64,000 bases of DNA, taken from Ecdyonurus torrentis. Taxonomy: Eukaryota > Arthropoda > Insecta > Ephemeroptera > Heptageniidae. The notes under the pieces are model-generated. The model worked only from the letters and a program-made list of their open reading frames with translations. It made no database searches and was not told the DNA's origin. The DNA is taken from assembly GCA_949318235.1 (NCBI GenBank), contig OX439136.1, positions 10,136,508 through 10,200,507 on the forward strand. The letters are read 5' to 3'. Shown here in pieces: positions 58,892-64,000 of the stretch (the first letter of the stretch is position 1; each line of letters starts with the position of its first letter). Both the position numbers and the translations under genes were made by a program.

Positions 58892-61800
58892 TCAGAAGCC
58901 GAAACGCGCAGGTTTAGTTCTAGCTCGTCTGGGCCTCGTGCTAGCTGTGGCTGGAGGTGCAGGTTGCGCTGGCTCGTCATCGTTCTCGAGAGGTTCTACT
59001 GCCCAATCTGGCTTGTAGTGATGTGGCTTTAACTGGTCCGCATTTCTGCGTCCTCCACTCTGGCCCTCGAGAGTTCGCAACTCATACGAGTTTGGAGCTA
59101 TCTGCCTATGTATGATGTATGGACCTTCATACGGATGCGCTAAACTGCTAACAATACCGCGCGCGGCATCACTGAGGATGTTGGTTTTCCGCCACACCAT
59201 TTGCCCTACAGCAAATGTGTTTTCCTGACGTGTCTCGTCGTATCTCTCAGCACGAGCTTTCTTTGCCGACTCAATGTTAGAGTTTGCCAGATCGTAAGCT
59301 AGCTGCAGCTCACTCTTGAGCTCTGTAGCATAACTCAAACGTTGCTCATCTGTGGGATGAGGCAAGTCACCTCGTGCGCTCAACGCAAATGGTGAGACAA
59401 GCTCTCTGCCTAGGTGGAGTTTAGCTGGTGTGAGACCCGTCACAGCACTTGGAGACGACCTCAGGGCATAGCAGAGTGCTGGAAGGTACTTGTCCCAGTG
59501 CTTATGCACCTCAGCATAAGCTTTTATGCACTGCTTCACAGTCCTAATATAACGCTCCGAGGGGTTACCTTGCGGCCGGTATGCTACTATAGTTCTGTGC
59601 AAGATATTCAACTCTTCGCACACTTTCACCCAAGCATTACTGATATATTGAGGACCATTATCAGTTCTGATCTGCGTCATAAAACCATTGCGACAGCAGT
59701 AGTCAATAAGTTTATCTACTACAGCTCGTGCTGTTGCTGCACGTATGGGGAAAACTTCCACCCATTTAGAGAAATCATCCACCATGATAAGAGCATACTG
59801 GTTGCCCTTTGATGATGTTGTGAGAGGACCAAAGAGGTCCGCGCTAACAGCATGGCCAGGCGCCGTTGCTGTGTCTGTAGCCATGAAACCGACAGGTTTT
59901 TGGTTCGACGGTTTTACTCGCTGGCAGATTTGACAGCCGCGTATGTACGCTTGCACGTCTTTCATCATACCCCGCCACGTGTATAGAGCGCGAACTCTGG
60001 CTAAACTCTTGCGCACTCCTAAGTGTGCACTGAGTACATGGTCATGAGCTGATTGCATCACCGCGTGACGTATGTTGCTCGGTACTACAAGCCATCGTTC
60101 TTCCTTTTTGCCTAGCTTGTAAAGCACTCCATCGTCAGAAAGCGTGTATATTCCTCGCACGTGCTCTTTGTTTAGCGACACATCGTTCATGAGCTTGGTA
60201 ACACTGTCGTCAGCTGTTTGCGCTGCACGCCACTCATCTGGTGTGGCTGGTAATGGGGGGTGCTTTAGAGGCAACTGCCCACGCTGCCCTGGGGGGTCAG
60301 CTGGCGTTTGCTCTACCTCCTTGTTGCGCTCAGGCACGCTGGCAGCGATTACGTCATCGCTCTCGTCAGAGTCAGCAAATAGCAGGTCTAAATGCAATGC
60401 ATCCATTGCTGCAGGCTGCTTGGCACAAGGGCACTCGGTGCAACGACTGCATGAATGCGCAGACATTGGTATCTCACCACTTTCATACTCCTTGAACTTT
60501 AGCTTGACCTCTCCTGGGGGGTCCTCGATCGGCACGACATCGTCCTCATGTCTGTTAAACAGCTGAGAGTCAGGACCACAAGGTGCGCGTGACAGGGCGT
60601 CTGCCACATGCATAGTGGAGCCCTTACGATGCTCGATCGTAAGATCCATGCCCATAAGTCTTAGGGCCCACCTTCTTATACGCCCAGAAGGTTCTTCCAT
60701 AGTCATCAAGTTCTTTAGCGCAGCATGGTCAGTCCAGACTGTACAATGCTGGTAGGATATGTAGTGCTTAAATTTTGCAAGGCTGTTCACTAGAGCTAAG
60801 CATTCTAGCTCTGTGATGCAATAATTGCGCTCCGCAGAGTTGAGAGTTCTGCTTGTGAAAGCAATAGGACGCAGTCCTTTATCTCCTTCCTGCATAAGTA
60901 CAGCTCCAATACCCTCGACAGACGCGTCACACTGAATAAAAAATTCACGGTCCATGCGAGGTAACATGAGTACAGTATCCGACGTGATAGCAGCTTTTAG
61001 TGCGTCGAACGCACTTTGTTGTGGTGACGACCAGATCCACGTGACTTCCCGCCTCAGTAGGGTGGTGAGTGGTTTCGCAATGACTTGGAAGTTATGCACG
61101 TAAGATCTATAGAAACCAAAAAGACCAAGCATCTGCTGTATGTGCTTTTTTGTCTTTGGCACTGGATACTGCTCTATAGCACGTATCTTCTCAGGGTCTG
61201 GTTTAATCGAACCCTTGGACACTACATGTCCGAGAACTTTCACCTCGGTACAGCAAATCTGCACCTTAGAGGGGTTTATGGTCATGCCGGCGTCTGAAAG
61301 ACGTTTAAAGACTTCCTCTAGATTGCGAGCCATTTCCTCTGCGTTCTTTGCCCATACAATACAGTCATCCAAGAAGGGGATTACGTATTTGTATGCGATG
61401 CCATCGAAGATTTTATTCATTAAGGCTTGGAATATCCAAGTTCCTGACTTGAGACCAAACGGTAGACGTTTATAACGAAAACAGCCCCTATGCGGCGTGA
61501 TAAATGCTGTTATGTCACGGTGCTCAGGCTTAATTTCAATCTGATTATAGCCAGAGCTAAGATCAATCACCGTATAAATGGCACTGTCACCCATCTGTGC
61601 GAAGATATAGTCCATTCTTGGCAGTTCAAAGGGTGCGCATCGCAGCCATTTTGAAACTGGGCGGTAGTCCACAACTAAACGCCAATTAGGCGGCAAGCCT
61701 TGCTGTTGTTTTTTCTTCACCATCACTGGACAGCAGGCCCATAAATTGTTAAAACAATTTTCAACGATGTCATTGTCTAGGTCCTTGTCTATTATGCTGT

Positions 61801-62752
61801 CCATCACCTCCATCTTAGCTAATGTAGTGGGCCGCGACCGTGCTCGATGAGGTTTAGCATTGGGGTCCATGTCGAACTCGCACTGATAGTTCTTTACTTT
61901 GCCAGGCTTGCTGGAAAATAAACCTTTATGCATGAACCGTCGCATCACGCGTTCAATACGCTGTTTATCAGTGTACGATCCACTGGCGTGCTCCATCACT
62001 TGTGCGAGCCATCGCTCATCAACTTGCACATAGCTGCATGATAAAAACAACGAAGCTTTGGCGAAAGGGATAACTTCTTGCGGCTCAGAGCCAATAGTCC
62101 ACCCTCCTTCACTTATATTTAAGTTGAGTTTAGTACCACGCATGAAATCACGTCCAAGCAATACTGCTTTGTTTAGGCCAGGTAAAACAAAGAATCTTTG
62201 TTTTCTACTGTAGCCAGACCACGTGAAGTGTGCTGTCACAACACTAGTGATCTTGGTGTGTCCCTGCGCTAAATTCAGCGGTATATCAACTTTTTTAAAT
62301 TTAAAACCTTTGGCTCTGAGCTCTTCCGCTATATCAGAGCCAATGAACGAGTGGCTGCTTCCACTGTCTAGCAGACCGAGACGTTCTTTACCTAGCAGCT
62401 TAAGAACAATAAGCGGCTCATCATCTTTGTGCTTGACCTCCTGCTTACTCTGATTAACACCTGTTATTTTAATATCAGAAGTCTGATTGACTGTGTCAGC
62501 GGAGTGGCCAAGCTCAATATTATTGATCTCTGCTACTACTTCTTTCCAGTGGTTTGTACGTACATGTACACTGCTAGGCAGAGCTAATTTACAATTAATT
62601 ACATTTTTAAAAACTGGGAGAACCTCGATGTCTAAGCCTAGTTCCTGGAGATGACGTAACTTTTTGTTCCGCCGGTAACGTCTATTCTTTAGAGCGCGCT
62701 GGCGGCTCTTCCTTATTTCTTTACGTTTAGCTTCAAAAGCTTGCATATACAT
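58892..62752 (-). CDS. pol: Ty3/Gypsy Pol polyprotein (protease, RT, RNase H, integrase)
   Basis: Replication and integration enzyme of the LTR retrotransposon, 1286 residues from the first Met. Domain order is PR-RT-RH-IN, as in Ty3/Gypsy. A basic N-terminal stretch (residues 8-31) precedes an aspartic protease with DSGSS at 129-133 and LLGRDF at 198-203. RT has the motif VIDLSSGY (D397) and active site FLDD at 460-463. RNase H candidates are D609, E650, D675 and D718. Integrase has an HHCC finger (H905, H910, C940, C943), a catalytic triad D972, D1031, E1066, and a GPY motif at 1210-1212. All key residues are present and no stop interrupts, so the element may be young or active. The first Met may not be the real start: the frame is open upstream in -1 phase to the gag slippery site, so expression is inferred to be as Gag-Pol. 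No env follows. Confidence 0.95.
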   Translation of the reverse strand: MYMQAFEAKRKEIRKSRQRALKNRRYRRNKKLRHLQELGLDIEVLPVFKNVINCKLALPSSVHVRTNHWKEVVAEINNIELGHSADTVNQTSDIKITGVNQSKQEVKHKDDEPLIVLKLLGKERLGLLDSGSSHSFIGSDIAEELRAKGFKFKKVDIPLNLAQGHTKITSVVTAHFTWSGYSRKQRFFVLPGLNKAVLLGRDFMRGTKLNLNISEGGWTIGSEPQEVIPFAKASLFLSCSYVQVDERWLAQVMEHASGSYTDKQRIERVMRRFMHKGLFSSKPGKVKNYQCEFDMDPNAKPHRARSRPTTLAKMEVMDSIIDKDLDNDIVENCFNNLWACCPVMVKKKQQQGLPPNWRLVVDYRPVSKWLRCAPFELPRMDYIFAQMGDSAIYTVIDLSSGYNQIEIKPEHRDITAFITPHRGCFRYKRLPFGLKSGTWIFQALMNKIFDGIAYKYVIPFLDDCIVWAKNAEEMARNLEEVFKRLSDAGMTINPSKVQICCTEVKVLGHVVSKGSIKPDPEKIRAIEQYPVPKTKKHIQQMLGLFGFYRSYVHNFQVIAKPLTTLLRREVTWIWSSPQQSAFDALKAAITSDTVLMLPRMDREFFIQCDASVEGIGAVLMQEGDKGLRPIAFTSRTLNSAERNYCITELECLALVNSLAKFKHYISYQHCTVWTDHAALKNLMTMEEPSGRIRRWALRLMGMDLTIEHRKGSTMHVADALSRAPCGPDSQLFNRHEDDVVPIEDPPGEVKLKFKEYESGEIPMSAHSCSRCTECPCAKQPAAMDALHLDLLFADSDESDDVIAASVPERNKEVEQTPADPPGQRGQLPLKHPPLPATPDEWRAAQTADDSVTKLMNDVSLNKEHVRGIYTLSDDGVLYKLGKKEERWLVVPSNIRHAVMQSAHDHVLSAHLGVRKSLARVRALYTWRGMMKDVQAYIRGCQICQRVKPSNQKPVGFMATDTATAPGHAVSADLFGPLTTSSKGNQYALIMVDDFSKWVEVFPIRAATARAVVDKLIDYCCRNGFMTQIRTDNGPQYISNAWVKVCEELNILHRTIVAYRPQGNPSERYIRTVKQCIKAYAEVHKHWDKYLPALCYALRSSPSAVTGLTPAKLHLGRELVSPFALSARGDLPHPTDEQRLSYATELKSELQLAYDLANSNIESAKKARAERYDETRQENTFAVGQMVWRKTNILSDAARGIVSSLAHPYEGPYIIHRQIAPNSYELRTLEGQSGGRRNADQLKPHHYKPDWAVEPLENDDEPAQPAPPATASTRPRRARTKPARFGF

Positions 62753-62789
62753 AAGGGTTGCTTCTATGCGGCGACTTGTAAACAGAGTG

Positions 62790-62839
62790 CCTCCCTCGCC
62801 ACACCTATTTAGTGCTGCGAGGGAGGTTGGTCGTTTTTT
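62790..62839 (-). promoter_or_regulatory. Candidate -1 ribosomal frameshift signal between gag and pol
   Basis: On the minus strand gag reads tcA AAA AAC (slippery heptamer at 62839-62833, in the correct X XXY YYZ phase). After a 6-nt spacer (GACCAA) comes CCTCCCTCGC (62826-62817), a 17-nt loop (62816-62800), then GCGAGGGAGG (62799-62790): a perfect 10-bp G+C-rich stem. The gag TAA (62811-62809) lies in the loop. A slip of -1 gives a frame with no stop through to the pol Met at 62752. A_AAA_AAC is a classical retroviral slippery site. Frameshifting itself is inferred. A pseudoknot is possible but no strong second stem was seen. Confidence 0.85.
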
Positions 62840-64000
62840 GACACGGGTGATGTAGCTGACTGATCACAATCACGTGCTGCGTGCCCCGTGCATCTGCATC
62901 TGTAGCAAATCAGGGGGGTACGATCACGAGCGCGAGGTCTGTTGTCACGTGTTTCACGTGCCTCGCGAGCCCCACGTTGACTTCTGTTTGCACCATTATA
63001 GCTAAATGAGTGCTGTTGCTGTCTAGACCTTAAAGGGTCTAATGCATTGAGACTGACTTGCACAGCTGACAATGCTGAAGTACTGAAGGTAGGACTGGGC
63101 GTGGCTGATGCAGAGCCAGCACTCGCATATGGACGAGGAGAACTGTCTGTGTACGCTAACGAAGGCTCTATGAAATGAGAGGCTGATGGCGGTCTCTTAT
63201 ACATACGTGACTGAAGCACAGCATCTTGTATACGGAGCGCCTCGAGAGATAAATCTCGTAAAGATGCAAATTCTCTGCCATAAGTATACTGGCGATACGC
63301 TGGGTGCATCTGTGCAAGTACTCTCTCTACTTGCTCTTGCTCAGTAAAATTGCCACCGAGTCTTCTATAATACTCGGCAATGGTGTGAACAAAAGATGAT
63401 AATGGTTCATCTGGATGCTGAGTGCGAGCAGATAAATCTCGCATCAGTCTCTGCTTATAGCTAATTGAAGCAAATTCAGCTAAAAATATTTCAGTGAATT
63501 CATGCCATGACTGAATGTTATTATGCAGCGACCACCACCTAGCTGCTTCTCCTTCGAGCACCACATTCATGTGTGTGCTAATCAAGCTGTCTGGTGTGCG
63601 TCCCAAAGATTTTGCATAACGCTCAAATTCTGCAATAAAATCTGCAGGTGAGCGAAAGTCGCGCCTTCCTATGAAGCGTGGCATAGGCAGTATAGGCATA
63701 TCACTCGCCTGCAAGTAGCTAACTTGATGAATAGCATACGGCATCATACTAGGCGGGTAGAATGATGGTGTGTATGGCGGTACTGGCTCATACGGCATCC
63801 TATATGGAGTAAACTGCCCCGGCACTGGAGCTCTTGGCTGCAAGAATGGTACTTGCAGCAAACTGCTGACAGGTTGCGTGCTATGAACTGTGGTGGCGGC
63901 AGGCATAGTAGCTGCCGCTGGCAACGAGGCTATTGGGACAGGTAGTACAGCCGGTAGCTGAATGACACCCGTATACATGCCTGACGCTGACGCCGCAGGC
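62809..64000 (-). CDS. gag: Ty3/Gypsy Gag polyprotein (N-terminus beyond window)
   Basis: Structural protein of an LTR retrotransposon, expected to form cytoplasmic capsid-like particles and bind the element RNA. From the first visible Met (63978) there are 389 residues, but the frame stays open to the window edge (at least seven more codons), so the true start is unknown. The first ~90 visible residues are rich in Pro and Ala. Residues ~100-260 resemble the retrotransposon Gag domain, with the EGEAARWW motif and conserved Phe and Trp residues. A CCHC zinc knuckle lies at C358, C361, H366 and C371 (CYRCRCTGHAARDC), followed by 18 residues. The stop codon lies 56 nt before the first pol Met and in a different frame. 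No stop or frameshift interrupts what is visible. Base composition is far less A+T-rich than the surroundings. Confident as to family. Confidence 0.93.
   Translation of the reverse strand, partial: PAASASGMYTGVIQLPAVLPVPIASLPAAATMPAATTVHSTQPVSSLLQVPFLQPRAPVPGQFTPYRMPYEPVPPYTPSFYPPSMMPYAIHQVSYLQASDMPILPMPRFIGRRDFRSPADFIAEFERYAKSLGRTPDSLISTHMNVVLEGEAARWWSLHNNIQSWHEFTEIFLAEFASISYKQRLMRDLSARTQHPDEPLSSFVHTIAEYYRRLGGNFTEQEQVERVLAQMHPAYRQYTYGREFASLRDLSLEALRIQDAVLQSRMYKRPPSASHFIEPSLAYTDSSPRPYASAGSASATPSPTFSTSALSAVQVSLNALDPLRSRQQQHSFSYNGANRSQRGAREARETRDNRPRARDRTPLICYRCRCTGHAARDCDQSATSPVSKNDQPPSQH

Larger units (their letters stand above)
57634..64000 (-). mobile_element. Ty3/Gypsy LTR retrotransposon, 5' end beyond window
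   Basis: Minus-strand element with gag, pol and a long A+T-rich 3' untranslated stretch (about 58.03-58.89 kb), ending in a G+C-richer segment (57.64-58.03 kb) that is the best candidate for the 3' LTR. A purine-rich run on the minus strand (complement of 58015-58029) could be the polypurine tract. Without the 5' LTR in the window, the LTR ends and target duplication cannot be fixed; the left limit given is a guess at the composition change. Both visible frames are intact, which suggests a fairly recent insertion. Confidence 0.8.

Noticed and set aside
59414..61475. Plus-strand frames of 111-140 codons within the Gypsy region
   Set aside because: Antisense shadows of pol.

Overview
The window is a stretch of very A+T-rich eukaryotic DNA, most likely from an invertebrate animal. 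The reasons are a tRNA-derived SINE, a LINE, a Ty3/Gypsy retrotransposon, a hAT DNA transposon, dozens of palindromic MITE-like repeats and long dinucleotide microsatellites, with no operon-like gene packing. I recognise no host protein-coding gene and no rRNA or functional tRNA gene. The species cannot be named from the sequence. The only long coding frames belong to retrotransposons.

Layout. From 1 to about 8 kb there is A+T-rich DNA with simple repeats and palindromic elements at 3.0 and 6.5-7.0 kb. A 3.5-kb foldback structure with nearly identical 1.3-kb inverted arms occupies 8.15-11.64 kb. A non-autonomous hAT element with an 8-bp target duplication (12.13-13.67 kb) has inserted at the edge of a dimeric palindrome. 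A roughly 650-bp tetranucleotide array lies at 16.74-17.39 kb. From 17.5 to 41.2 kb a dense series of short palindromes and TTAA-flanked repeats alternates with (TA)n, (CT)n, (GA)n and (CA)n tracts; a SINE lies at 31.75-32.1 kb. A 5'-truncated LINE with an intact reverse transcriptase frame lies at 41.55-44.0 kb. From 44 to 57.4 kb the palindromes, TTAA repeats and microsatellites continue, with four copies of the TTAA-1 repeat between 48.6 and 55.5 kb. The right end (about 57.6 kb to the edge) is a base-balanced Ty3/Gypsy element on the minus strand with gag (open through the window edge) and pol.

How parts work together. In the Gypsy element, pol lies in the -1 frame relative to gag. At the end of gag there is an A_AAA_AAC slippery heptamer, a 6-nt spacer and a perfect 10-bp stem whose loop holds the gag stop codon: a complete candidate -1 frameshift signal for Gag-Pol. 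The LINE region, a LINE-tail fragment and the SINE share a small 3' stem-loop motif, suggesting common recognition by a reverse transcriptase. Several unrelated palindromic repeat families carry the cAMP-response-element octamer TGACGTCA; 20 exact copies were located by eye, against less than one expected by chance on a rough estimate.
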